A stretch of 64,000 bases of DNA from Dehalococcoidia bacterium (lineage in GTDB: Bacteria; Chloroflexota; Dehalococcoidia; SM23-28-2; RBG-16-64-32), in the NCBI GenBank assembly GCA_030649945.1, contig JAUSFE010000060.1, positions 1-64,000 on the forward strand. The letters are read 5' to 3'. Positions 1-7,562 of this stretch are shown here, piece after piece (the first letter of the stretch is position 1; each line of letters starts with the position of its first letter). The translations under genes were made by a program, and so were the position numbers. The notes below the pieces were generated by a model that was not told where the DNA came from, did not search any database, and saw only the letters and a program-made list of their open reading frames with translations.

Positions 1-1
1 C

Positions 2-424
2 CGCGCCTACAAGAAGAACGACCAGGCCTACGTGGAGCAGCGGAACTGGCTGGCTGTCCGCCGTAGCGTCGGCTACGACCGCTACAGCTCGCAAGTCGCC
101 TTAGCGGCGCTCGGACGGTTGTACTCACTCAGCCGGTTGCAACTGAACTTCCTGTCCGGCGTACCGGACTCCGCGACGGAGCGCCTGGTACGCAAGCTGG
201 TGGGGAAGGAACGCTCGGGAGCCAGGGTGCACAAGGTCTACGACACGCCCAGGACTCCTTACCAGCGGCTGGTTGACTCGGGCGTCTTGTCCGAGGCCGC
301 TCAGGCCCGGATGGAGGAGCAGTTCCTCGCCATCAATCCAGCAGAACTGCAGAGAAGAATCGAAATGGCTCTTCGGGCCGTCTGGGCTTGCACCGAGCGA
401 GGCCAGCGGCGCAGAGTTGGGTAA
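2..424 (+). CDS. Transposase/integrase-core protein, C-terminal part (5' end outside window)
   Basis: The frame is open to the left edge, so this is the C-terminal ~140 residues of a longer protein. It reads RAYKKNDQAYVEQRNW at the edge, followed by VRRSVGYDRY, LNFLSG and DTPRTPYQRL. This block (KND-x-x-x-VEQ-x-NW, GYDRY, NF, Y-x-x-P-TPYQRL) is characteristic of the end of DDE integrase-core transposases. The glutamate in VEQ is probably the last catalytic acidic residue. The catalytic domain start is off the window, so I cannot tell whether the element is intact. Two 11-bp direct repeats just downstream may be part of the element's end. Confidence 0.75.
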   Translation, partial: RAYKKNDQAYVEQRNWLAVRRSVGYDRYSSQVALAALGRLYSLSRLQLNFLSGVPDSATERLVRKLVGKERSGARVHKVYDTPRTPYQRLVDSGVLSEAAQARMEEQFLAINPAELQRRIEMALRAVWACTERGQRRRVG

Positions 425-433
425 CACCTATTT

Positions 434-479
434 TGAGGCATCACTCCAGTTTCGGTAACCGAGACTTATGAGGCATCAC
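434..479. repeat. Two 11-bp direct repeats, possible IS end
   Basis: TGAGGCATCAC occurs at 434-444 and again at 469-479, starting just after the transposase stop codon. Closely spaced repeats at this position would fit transposase-binding sites at an insertion-sequence end. The opposite end lies outside the window, so the element boundary is inferred. Confidence 0.45.
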
Positions 480-523
480 GCTCAAACCCCTCGTCCCGGC
501 CGCGACTCTTGGTCGGCGGCGGT

Positions 524-552
524 TTGACAGGGCGGCCCATCCGTGGTTAGAT
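524..552 (+). promoter_or_regulatory. Sigma-70-type promoter for the dockerin-like protein gene
   Basis: TTGACA at 524-529, a 17-bp spacer and TTAGAT at 547-552. Transcription would start near 559, just ahead of the first of two duplicated ribosome-binding sites. Confidence 0.6.
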
Positions 553-566
553 GCGGCCAGCATTTG

Positions 567-650
567 CAGGAGGCGACGATGCGGGCCACGTCCCTCCGTC
601 TTGTTGTGCAGGAGGCGATGATGCGGCCCATGTCCCTCGGTCTTGTTGTG
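567..650 (+). repeat. 42-bp tandem duplication of the translation-initiation region
   Basis: 567-608 and 609-650 are adjacent copies of one 42-nt unit, with 38 of 42 positions identical by eye. Each contains a Shine-Dalgarno AGGAGG followed by an in-frame ATG (579 and 621). Forty-two is a multiple of three, so both starts feed the same reading frame. Confidence 0.9.
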
Positions 651-2858
651 CTGGTGGCGCTGCTGCTGGGCGCGGCGCAGGGGCCGTTGTACGCCGGGTC
701 TTCCGCGGCGACACCGGCTGCGCCGCTGGTCTTCGGCGACCTGGACTGCGGCGGCAGCCTGGGCATCGGCGACGCCCAGAAGCTGGCCCGCAGCCTGATC
801 GGGCTCGCGGTGACGCAGGGCGAGGGCTGCCCGGTCATCGGCGAGCCGGTGAGCATCGGCGGCGTCGAGCGGCTGTGGGGCGACGTGGACTGCGGCGGCA
901 GCCTGGGCATCGGCGACGCGCAGAAGCTGGCCCGCAGCCTGATCGGGCTGCAGGTAACGCAGGGCGCGGGCTGTCCGGCTATCGGCGCCCCGGTCGAGGT
1001 GGGCCCGCCGGCGCCGCTCAGCCCGCAGGCGCTGGCGGTGCGGCTTTACGCGGCCACGGACAATGAGGCTCGCTACCAAGCGCTGCTTAGGGTCATGGGC
1101 ATGCTGCGCATAGGCGTCTACACCGCGGAGGGTGGGGAGGTCCAGCAGGGCGCGGAGCGCGGCCCGGGCGACTTCTACCTGTACGACTTCGAGCTGCGGA
1201 TGATGGCGGCTAGCCTGGGTCGCGGGGACAACTCGTGGGGCGTCCAGCAGATAGCGGACACGCTCGATCAGGTGGGCTTCCGGGAAGACGGGCAGCCGTT
1301 CACGGGCGACGACCTCAACCGGATACTCCACGACGCCACGAACGATTCGCTCGCCACGCCGGAGGAGGCGTCGTCCCTGCTGCCGCTGCTGGTGCGCGAG
1401 CTGGGTTTGAGGCACGAGCCGCCGTACGATCTGGCCGACGACCTGGAGGTGAACGAGGCGAAGTTCGACGGGCTGCAAATGACGCTGATCTTGGTGGGCC
1501 TGACGCTCCCGGTGATCGCCGACGAGGGGCCGCTCGACACTCCCGCCTCGAGACTGGTCGCCAACTCCAACGGCATCCTCACGGCGCAGCCCGTGAGGCT
1601 CGCGGCAACCTGCAGCGACTTCAAGGGCGAAGGCCAGGAGCTGTGGCCGGCCACGAAGTTCTTCTTGACGGCTGTGTCGGTAGTCAGCGCCATTGGAAAG
1701 GGGGTCACCGGGTTCATCGACATCGGCCATGGCTCCGTGCTCGCGTTCTCGGTTCAGGTGAAGGCGATCGAGGATGATAGTGAGGGCTCCACGCACTATG
1801 ATCACGGGCCGGAAGACCCGGGGCGGCTGCTGAGGTTCCGGATCGAGGTGCGGATGCTGGACGACCTTGGGGAGACCCTGGTGGACTGCGGCTGGCTGGC
1901 GACAGCGGATTTCCCTCCACAAGGCCCGATCTCGGGCGTCAGGGTGCAGTTCAACCCGTTTGCCTCGGGGCTGGAGGGGCACGGGACGCTGGACTGCGCG
2001 GGCCTGTTGTGCTCCCGGATGACGGACCTCAACGGCATCGCCACGTTGACGTTCGACCCGAAGAGCGAGACCGCGCCCTACGGCCAGGGGATCGAGGCCG
2101 AATCAACAGGCTCCCTCGAGGCGATCGCCTGGTATCAGTCGAGGTTCAGGAACCTTTTCGGCACGCTCGCGCAGTTCGTGACCCCGAAGGCCGACGTGTT
2201 CGCCTGGGCCGTGCGGCATCACGGATGCGCCTTCGACCTCGGGTTGCCCCCCGGCGCCGCCTCTGACCTCGCTGCCGCCGCGCCCACAGCGTCCCTCGCG
2301 GCGGGCGCGACGACGAACCTCCAGTTGCCCTGCGCCTACGAGGGCACGGTCAGCGGTACACACGTACAACGGTACGTCGGCGGCAATGTAACCCACACCA
2401 TCACCGCCTCTGACCTCAGGTTCGAGTTGCGACAGCCAGTGTTCGAGGCGGGGCCAATCTATGATCTGGTGCGGGGCAACCTGACCGTGCAGGCGAGCGG
2501 CACCGTTGGCGACTGCACCATCAGCGGCGGCTCTTCGATTCCCGAGCCGATATTCGACGGTGTCCATTACTTCGGCGGAAACATCTTTGTGGACGCCCAG
2601 ACGAGCCAATACCGCGCCACCGGGGGTATGTTCGACCGCGAGCGCCACGAAGTCTCGTGTGGTGTTAATACCCGGTCGTATGACGCTTGGTGGCTCCATA
2701 CGACGAATGGCGTATCGAGCGACCGCCCCTTCATGGGAGGCGCCCTCGAAGGCAGCTTCGACTGGAGTATGGGCGATCCATGGTATCAACGGGGGCATTA
2801 CCAGTGGAGCCTGCACCCCGCCGAGTGCCAGCCCAGCCCGGCGCCCGTCTGCCAGTAG
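621..2858 (+). CDS. Secreted protein with N-terminal tandem dockerin-like repeats
   Basis: About 745 residues. From the ATG at 621 the protein begins with a good signal peptide (MRPMSLGLVVLVALLLG, cleavage near LYA). Two dockerin-like repeats follow immediately, each with a D-x-D/N-x-G-x-x-x-I-x-D calcium-type loop (GDLDCGGSLGIGDAQK and WGDVDCGGSLGIGDAQK) and an ARSLIGL helix. Dockerins are usually C-terminal, so the N-terminal position is unusual. The remaining ~600 residues show no family I recognise; they are Cys-poor, beta-rich and end at NPAEC-type residues. An alternative start at 579 has an equally good ribosome site but would add a charged 14-residue extension before the hydrophobic core. 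A TTGACA promoter lies upstream. It is probably exported to the cell surface; its partner is unknown. Confidence 0.7.
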   Translation: MRPMSLGLVVLVALLLGAAQGPLYAGSSAATPAAPLVFGDLDCGGSLGIGDAQKLARSLIGLAVTQGEGCPVIGEPVSIGGVERLWGDVDCGGSLGIGDAQKLARSLIGLQVTQGAGCPAIGAPVEVGPPAPLSPQALAVRLYAATDNEARYQALLRVMGMLRIGVYTAEGGEVQQGAERGPGDFYLYDFELRMMAASLGRGDNSWGVQQIADTLDQVGFREDGQPFTGDDLNRILHDATNDSLATPEEASSLLPLLVRELGLRHEPPYDLADDLEVNEAKFDGLQMTLILVGLTLPVIADEGPLDTPASRLVANSNGILTAQPVRLAATCSDFKGEGQELWPATKFFLTAVSVVSAIGKGVTGFIDIGHGSVLAFSVQVKAIEDDSEGSTHYDHGPEDPGRLLRFRIEVRMLDDLGETLVDCGWLATADFPPQGPISGVRVQFNPFASGLEGHGTLDCAGLLCSRMTDLNGIATLTFDPKSETAPYGQGIEAESTGSLEAIAWYQSRFRNLFGTLAQFVTPKADVFAWAVRHHGCAFDLGLPPGAASDLAAAAPTASLAAGATTNLQLPCAYEGTVSGTHVQRYVGGNVTHTITASDLRFELRQPVFEAGPIYDLVRGNLTVQASGTVGDCTISGGSSIPEPIFDGVHYFGGNIFVDAQTSQYRATGGMFDRERHEVSCGVNTRSYDAWWLHTTNGVSSDRPFMGGALEGSFDWSMGDPWYQRGHYQWSLHPAECQPSPAPVCQ

Positions 2859-2896
2859 CGCGCCGCTAGTCCGCGGCGCCACGGGCCTCTGCGCCG

Positions 2897-2926
2897 TTGC
2901 TTTTGCTGGGGCCGCTTTCGTATACT
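2897..2926 (+). promoter_or_regulatory. Putative purA promoter
   Basis: TTGCTT at 2897-2902, an 18-bp spacer and TATACT at 2921-2926, in the 138-bp gap between the dockerin-like gene and purA. Confidence 0.5.
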
Positions 2927-2965
2927 CCCTGCGGACTTCGCCCCCGCCGGAGGCGGGCAGGCCTG

Positions 2966-2999
2966 AAAGGAGGGGCCGTAGAGCGGCCCTTTATATATG
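2966..2999 (+). promoter_or_regulatory. purA ribosome-binding site with hairpin in the spacer
   Basis: A strong Shine-Dalgarno, AAAGGAGG (2966-2973), lies 23 nt from the purA ATG (2997), too far for normal initiation. A hairpin with arms GGGCCG (2973-2978) and CGGCCC (2984-2989) and a 5-nt loop fills the spacer. Folding it would shorten the effective distance to about 7 nt. Confidence 0.5.
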
Positions 3000-4295
3000 C
3001 CAGTTATAGTCGTCGTAGGCGGCCAGTGGGGGGATGAAGGCAAAGGCCGCATCGTAGACCTCCTCGCCGAAAAAGCGCACGTAGTAGCCAGGTACTCCGC
3101 CGGCAACAATGCCGGCCATACCATCATCAACGAGCTGGGCGAGTTCAAGCTGCACCTGGTGCCGGCCGGCATCTTCTACCCCGAGAAGGTGTGCGTCATC
3201 GGCAACGGCGTGGTGATTGATCCGCCGGTGCTGCTCAAGGAGATCGAGGATCTGGAGTCGCGCGGCGTGGCGGTGCGCGGGCGGCTGTTCATCAGCGACC
3301 GCGCGCACGTGCTGATGCCGTGGCACCGGCTGATCGACGAGCTGGACGAGAAGCTGCGGGGCCACGGGGCCATCGGCACCACCGGCCGCGGCGTGGGCCC
3401 GGCCTTCGTGGACAAGGTGGGCCGCGCGGGCGTGCGCATCGCGGACCTGGTGGACCGGGAGGCGCTGCTGCAGTCGCTCTCGTTCCTCGTCCCTTACAAG
3501 AACGTCGTGCTGGAGAAGCTGTACGATGTCCCTCCCCTGCGCCTGGAGGACGTACGGGCGGAATACGCGGATTACGGCGAACGCCTGGAGCCGTTCGTGA
3601 CCGATACGTCGGCGCTCGTCCAGGAGTCGCTGCGCAACGGCGAGACGGTGCTGCTGGAGGGCGCGCAGGGCTCGCTGTTGGACCTGGACATGGGCACGTA
3701 CGAGTACGTGACGTCGTCGGTGCCGTCCTCGCTGGCGGCGGGCGCGGCCATCGGCATCGGCATCGGGCCGACGCAGATCGACCATGTCGTGGGGGTCTAC
3801 AAGTGCTACAACACGCGCGTGGGCAACGGCCCCATGCCCACGGAGCTGCTGGACGAGACCGGCACCCTGCTGCGCGAGGGGGGCCCCCGGCCGGAGTACG
3901 GCTCTACGACGGGCAGGCCGCGGCGCTGCGGCTGGTTCGACGCGGTGGCCGCCCGCTACAGCGCGCGCATGAACGGCCTGACGCGGGCGGCGCTGACCCG
4001 GCTGGACGTGCTGGACCCGCTGCCGGTGATCAAGGTCTGCACGGCGTATCGCGTGGACGGCCGCACGCTGAAGACGCTGCCGGCCAGCGGCGCGGCGCTG
4101 GCGCGGGCGGAGCCGGTTTACGAGGAGCTGCCCGGCTGGCGGCGGGACACCGCCGGCGTCCGCCGCTTCGATCACCTGCCGCCGGAGGCGCGGGAGTACG
4201 TGCGCTACATCGAGGGGGTCCTGGCCACGCCCATCTGCCTGGTCTCCGTGGGGCCGGAGCGTGACCAGGCCATCCCGATGAAGGGGATAATCTGA
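2997..4295 (+). CDS. purA: Adenylosuccinate synthetase
   Basis: 432 residues, full family length. It catalyses GTP-dependent condensation of IMP with aspartate to adenylosuccinate, the first committed step from IMP to AMP, in the cytosol. The N-terminal GGQWGDEGKG (residues 8-17) carries the catalytic Asp13 and GTP-binding loop; NNAGHT places the catalytic His at 41. GTTGRGVGP, GAQGSLLD, STTGRPRRCGW and TRLDVLD are further conserved family motifs. The start MPVIVVVGGQ is typical, although the ribosome site is distant (see the hairpin entry). A small membrane-protein gene starts 3 bp after the stop, suggesting co-transcription. Confidence 0.97.
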   Translation: MPVIVVVGGQWGDEGKGRIVDLLAEKAHVVARYSAGNNAGHTIINELGEFKLHLVPAGIFYPEKVCVIGNGVVIDPPVLLKEIEDLESRGVAVRGRLFISDRAHVLMPWHRLIDELDEKLRGHGAIGTTGRGVGPAFVDKVGRAGVRIADLVDREALLQSLSFLVPYKNVVLEKLYDVPPLRLEDVRAEYADYGERLEPFVTDTSALVQESLRNGETVLLEGAQGSLLDLDMGTYEYVTSSVPSSLAAGAAIGIGIGPTQIDHVVGVYKCYNTRVGNGPMPTELLDETGTLLREGGPRPEYGSTTGRPRRCGWFDAVAARYSARMNGLTRAALTRLDVLDPLPVIKVCTAYRVDGRTLKTLPASGAALARAEPVYEELPGWRRDTAGVRRFDHLPPEAREYVRYIEGVLATPICLVSVGPERDQAIPMKGII

Positions 4296-4298
4296 GCC

Positions 4299-4808
4299 AT
4301 GTCTGAAGCGATCACGCCCTGGCTGCACATCCTGGCGGTCACCGTCTGGGTGGGCCCGCAGTTCTTCCTCTTCCTGGTGGCCGTCCCCGCCATCCGCACG
4401 ATTGAGGACCAACAGCTGCGGTCGCGCGTGATGCGGGTGATAGTGACGCGCTTCGGTTGGATGGCCTGGGCGGCGATGGGGGTGATCGTGCTCTCCGGGA
4501 TATCGAACATCTTCCAGGAGGCGGACGAGTTCGACCATGTGCTGGACTTCGAGTACCGCTGGATGAACGTCTTTGCGCTGAAGATGGTGCTGGTGGGCGT
4601 CATGGTGCTGCTCACCGCCGTGCACACGTGGGTCATCGGCCCGCGCCAGCTGGCGCTGAGCGAGCGCGCGGACGCCGGCGAGGCGGAGCTGGCGGCGATG
4701 CGCCGGTCGGCGATGATGGTGAGCGGGCTGGTGCTGCTGCTCAGCATCGTGGCGATCTTCCTGGCGGCGCTCTTGGCCAACCACGAGTGGTCCTTCCAGC
4801 AGAACTAG
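4299..4808 (+). CDS. CopD-like four-helix membrane protein
   Basis: 169 residues with four predicted membrane helices, around residues 8-28, 50-70, 90-110 and 140-162. A His is present near the first helix (LHILAVTVWVG) and a VHTWVIGP motif after the third. This arrangement resembles small CopD/DUF2269-type membrane proteins, whose function is poorly defined (copper or haem handling has been proposed for relatives). It starts 3 bp after purA and is followed within 10 bp by a SelW-like gene, so the three may form an operon. A similar protein lies directly after pyrG at 32328, so this family is paired twice with nucleotide-synthesis genes here. Confidence 0.6.
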   Translation: MSEAITPWLHILAVTVWVGPQFFLFLVAVPAIRTIEDQQLRSRVMRVIVTRFGWMAWAAMGVIVLSGISNIFQEADEFDHVLDFEYRWMNVFALKMVLVGVMVLLTAVHTWVIGPRQLALSERADAGEAELAAMRRSAMMVSGLVLLLSIVAIFLAALLANHEWSFQQN

Positions 4809-4817
4809 ACGCCGGCC

Positions 4818-5087
4818 GTGGCCGCCCCGCGCGTTGAGATCACCTACTGCAGGCAGTGCAAGTTCCTGCTGCGCGCGGCGTGGCTGGCGCAGGAGCTACT
4901 GACCGCGTTTGAGGCTGACCTGGGCGAAGTGGCCCTGCGGCCGGGCTCCGGGGGCATCTTCGAGGTGAGCCTGGACGGCGAGACCATCGCCACGAACCGC
5001 GAGACGAAGCGCCTGCCGGACCCGGCGGAGGTGAAGCGGCTGATCCGCGACCGTATCGCGCCGGGCCGCCGCATCGGGCACGCGTAA
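4818..5087 (+). CDS. SelT/SelW/SelH-type (Rdx) thioredoxin-like protein
   Basis: 89 residues. It begins with RVEITYCRQCKF, the beta-strand plus C-x-x-C motif of the Rdx/SelW family, then the RAAWLAQELL helix. LRPGSGGIFEVSLDGE matches the strand-turn region of the family, and the C-terminal helix has the usual P-x-x-x-E-VKRLIRDRI form. Both redox positions are cysteine, not selenocysteine. Relatives are small cytosolic thiol-redox proteins of uncertain substrate. I chose the GTG at 4818; no good Shine-Dalgarno is visible, so it may be translationally coupled to the gene ending at 4808. Confidence 0.8.
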   Translation: MAAPRVEITYCRQCKFLLRAAWLAQELLTAFEADLGEVALRPGSGGIFEVSLDGETIATNRETKRLPDPAEVKRLIRDRIAPGRRIGHA

Positions 5088-5126
5088 CCGCGCGCGGCCC
5101 TACCCTTGGTGGCGACGGGCAGTGCG

Positions 5127-6179
5127 CTAGAAGCGTCCGGGCGGTGAGCCGAAGCCGCTGAAGGGCTTGTCGTGGCGCTCCCAGCGTTTCTGCTTGAGCA
5201 GCTTCTGCGCCACGGTGGCGATGTCCACGCCGGAGGCGCAGTCCAGGTTCTGCACGGAAGGCGCGGGCGCGGTCTGCGCGAGCGCCGGCAGCACCGCCTC
5301 CACACTTGCGATTTCCTCGTCCGGGAGGGCGTCAGTCTGCGGCTCCTCGGCGGGCGCCGGCAGCGCGGCGGCTATCTCCGCGGGCGCCGGAGCGGCCACA
5401 GGCTCGGGGGCAGCTGCGATAGCGACGGACGGGAGCAGGAGCTGCGGGGCAGCCGCCTCCGGCTCAGCGGGCGCGCGGCGCTTCGGCGGGGTCTGCTCTG
5501 CCACCAGCAGCCCCGTTCCCTTGACTTCCTGCAGGTGGTAATGGTCCATGGCCGCCCGCTCCTCGCGGCCCAACTCACGGACATCCGTGGGGTGCGGGAC
5601 GAAGGCGGCGGCTGCCGGCCAGATCAGATCGAGGTGGTTGGTCTCGTCGGCGGGGTGAGCGTTCGGCTGGAGCTCCTCGGCGGGCGCCTCGATGGCCGCG
5701 CCGGGCGGTGCTGACGGCTCGAGGCGCACGCCTTCGGGCCCTTCCTCGATGCGTGCCAGGGATGCCCAGTAGATTAGGAGGAGACCGGGGTCCAGGCCGC
5801 GTTCCACCTCGAAGCGGGCGAAGGCCTGGGCGGCGTCGATGTCCACGAACGAGAGGACGTAGACGATGTCGGAGCCCGGCACCTCGCGGATGATGACCAG
5901 CGCCTCGCCCTTTGCGCCGGCGGCAGATGGGCCGTCGGGCTGATGGTGCAGCGCCCAAAAGGCCTGGATGTTGCCGCGCAGGAACTGGTTGAAGGAAGAC
6001 GCGGCGAACTCAGCGGCGGCAGCAGCGTCCGCGAACGTGAGCAGGCGGTATGAGCTGATGCCGGCGACGCTGGGGACCAGCAGTACCAGCTGCGGTCCCG
6101 GCGGCGCGGTCTCCGGCGGCGCGGGCGAATCTTCGTACCGCGCTGCAGGTCGCCTGAGGAGCGTTCCCAGCAATGCCAT
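5127..6179 (-). CDS. Hypothetical protein with Ala/Pro-rich C-terminal half
   Basis: 350 residues from the ATG at 6179, which has GGAGG spaced correctly upstream; a longer frame extends to 6224 but lacks a ribosome site. Residues ~30-155 form a compact alpha/beta region with an internally repeated flavour (LLTFADAAAAAEFAASSF and VLSFVDIDAAQAFARFEVE), reminiscent of a duplicated ferredoxin-like fold. The middle and end are Ala/Pro/Glu-rich and probably disordered, ending in a basic segment (KQKRWERHDKPFSGFG). No signal peptide or membrane helix. I do not recognise the family. It is convergent with the SelW-like gene. Confidence 0.6.
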   Translation of the reverse strand: MALLGTLLRRPAARYEDSPAPPETAPPGPQLVLLVPSVAGISSYRLLTFADAAAAAEFAASSFNQFLRGNIQAFWALHHQPDGPSAAGAKGEALVIIREVPGSDIVYVLSFVDIDAAQAFARFEVERGLDPGLLLIYWASLARIEEGPEGVRLEPSAPPGAAIEAPAEELQPNAHPADETNHLDLIWPAAAAFVPHPTDVRELGREERAAMDHYHLQEVKGTGLLVAEQTPPKRRAPAEPEAAAPQLLLPSVAIAAAPEPVAAPAPAEIAAALPAPAEEPQTDALPDEEIASVEAVLPALAQTAPAPSVQNLDCASGVDIATVAQKLLKQKRWERHDKPFSGFGSPPGRF

Positions 6180-6480
6180 TGTTCGTTCCTCCGTTGATCC
6201 GGGCGGGGCTCTCGCCGGCTGCACTTTCGGGGACGGCTGTCAGCCGCCGGCGGGCTGCCCGGGGCTCTCTCCTTTTCAATTCTGGCAACTGGTAGACGCG
6301 CCAGCGCGCCGTCCATTACACGCGCGGGCTGTCCTTTACCATTTCACCGCCATCGCCTAACAAAGATGAGTGCTGCCGCTGCCGCTCCGGTGCCGCTGGC
6401 GGCTGCCGCCGCCTGACGGTAAGCTATGGGCGGCGTCCGCCTCAGGCGGACCGCCCCGCTGCGAACACAGGAGGTATGTG
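6180..6480. other. Intergenic region with a tRNA-like D-arm string
   Basis: About 300 bp between divergent genes. It contains AACTGGTAGACGCGCCAG (6288-6305), identical in style to the D-arm of bacterial tRNA-Leu, but no cloverleaf can be completed on either strand. A GTCCGCCTCAGGCGGAC palindrome lies at 6435-6451, and an AGGAGG ribosome site precedes the next gene. Confidence 0.4.
6435..6451. repeat. Dispersed GTCCGCCT-type palindrome, copy 1
   Basis: GTCCGCCTCAGGCGGAC, with 8-bp perfect arms around one central base. Related copies lie at 10091-10107, 32236-32252, 49205-49221 and 59847-59863, mostly inside genes. Confidence 0.7.
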
Positions 6481-6885
6481 ATGCCTGCGACGCTTGCCCC
6501 AGGCGTGAAGAAGCTGTTCCAGGAGCCGAACTTTGCCCACATGGCCACCCTCATGGCCGACGGGTCGCCCCAGGTGTCGCCCGTCTGGGTGGAGCTGGAC
6601 GGCGACCGCATCATCGTGAACACGGCGGAGGGCCGCGCCAAGCCGCGCAACGTGCGACGCGACCCCCGGGTGGCGATTTCGGTCGTGAACCAGAGCAACC
6701 CGTATTCGCATGCCACGGTCCGCGGCCGCGTCGTGCAGATCACGCACGACCGCGCTGATGAAGGCATTGACAGGCTGGCCAAGAAGTACCTGGGGCAGGA
6801 CAAGTACCCCTACCGCCAGCCGGGCGAGCAGCGCGTGGTCCTGGTGATGGAGCCGGAGCACGTGACTTCCGCGATGACGGACTAG
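6481..6885 (+). CDS. PPOX-class (F420-dependent type) oxidoreductase
   Basis: 134 residues. It has the split-barrel fold signature of pyridoxamine-phosphate-oxidase-like flavin/F420 enzymes: FAHMATLMADGSPQVSPVWVELDGDRI near the start, then NTAEGRAKPRNVRRDPRVAISV, the phosphate/cofactor-binding stretch. The length and TAEGRAK-x-RN-x-x-R-DPRVA pattern match the family known as PPOX-class F420-dependent enzymes (TIGR03618-like). The substrate is unknown. The ATG at 6481 follows AGGAGG and is preferred over a longer open frame starting at 6370. Two LLM-type oxidoreductases elsewhere in the window support F420 use by this organism, though cofactor choice is inferred. Confidence 0.85.
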   Translation: MPATLAPGVKKLFQEPNFAHMATLMADGSPQVSPVWVELDGDRIIVNTAEGRAKPRNVRRDPRVAISVVNQSNPYSHATVRGRVVQITHDRADEGIDRLAKKYLGQDKYPYRQPGEQRVVLVMEPEHVTSAMTD

Positions 6886-6985
6886 GAGGCGGCGCACGGA
6901 CCGGACCCCGGACGGCGAGCGGCGCGGCGGCCAGCCGGCGACCGGCGCGCAGCCGGCACCGGCGAGCGGCGGCGAAGAGCGCGAG

Positions 6986-7438
6986 GTGGTCTCGGAGCGG
7001 CTGAAGGCCCTGCTGGACGATATCCTGGCCGGCCGCGCTCCCAACGCCGGGCGCTTCTGCGGGCACTGCTACCAACCCCTGTCCGAGGGGCGCGAGCTGT
7101 GCCCGCACTGCGGGCGGTCCACGCCGGCTTGCGCGCCAGTGGCGGCGGTGCCGCTGGAGGTCATCGAGATGCACCGTCGGCGTCGCGGCCGGGAGGGGCT
7201 GGTGGTGCGGTCGGTGGCCTGGGGCGGGCTGAGCGCGGGCGTCGTCATCGCCCTGCTGCCCCTGGCGTTTGCCGATGTCCAACTGTGGACGGTGCTGGCG
7301 TTCTTTGGGCTGCTGGCCTTCTTTTACCTGCTATCGGCGAATCTGGCGAACAGCGTGGGGGACGCGCTGGGCTACCGCTGGGGATACTCGCTCTTCCGCA
7401 AGCGCTGGGAGCGCTTCGTGGGGCGGCGGGACGGGTAG
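6986..7438 (+). CDS. Zinc-ribbon membrane protein
   Basis: 150 residues from the GTG at 6986. A double C-x-x-C zinc ribbon (FCGHCYQPL and LCPHCGRS) is followed by a basic stretch and two membrane helices (~residues 75-95 and 98-118). No known function. The start is uncertain: a strong AGGAGG at 6886-6891 is followed 6 nt later by an in-frame ACG, and the ~90 nt between that and the GTG are open and encode a Pro/Ala/Gly-rich stretch. Initiation may therefore lie upstream at a rare codon. Confidence 0.6.
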   Translation: MVSERLKALLDDILAGRAPNAGRFCGHCYQPLSEGRELCPHCGRSTPACAPVAAVPLEVIEMHRRRRGREGLVVRSVAWGGLSAGVVIALLPLAFADVQLWTVLAFFGLLAFFYLLSANLANSVGDALGYRWGYSLFRKRWERFVGRRDG

Positions 7439-7500
7439 CGGCGGAGGCGCCGCGGGAGGCCCGCTTGGCGGGATTGACAGGCGGCCGCGGCACGAACCGC

Positions 7501-7528
7501 TTGACTCTGGTTGGCGTCACAGTAGACT
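7501..7528 (+). promoter_or_regulatory. Promoter for second dockerin-like protein
   Basis: TTGACT at 7501-7506, a 16-bp spacer and TAGACT at 7523-7528, ahead of a ribosome site GGGAAGGGAG and the ATG at 7563. Confidence 0.5.
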
Positions 7529-7562
7529 GAAGCCCACGACGCACTTGGGAAGGGAGATCTAC

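Noticed and set aside
441-1982. Long minus-strand frame (513 aa) opposite the dockerin-like gene
   Set aside because: It is Arg/His/Gln-rich shadow coding typical of GC-rich antisense frames, and the opposite strand has clear repeats and a signal peptide.
6265-6362. tRNA-like sequence (AACTGGTAGACGCGCCAG and a TGGTAAAGG-type string on the other strand)
   Set aside because: It matches a tRNA-Leu D-arm, but no acceptor, anticodon or T arm can be formed on either strand.
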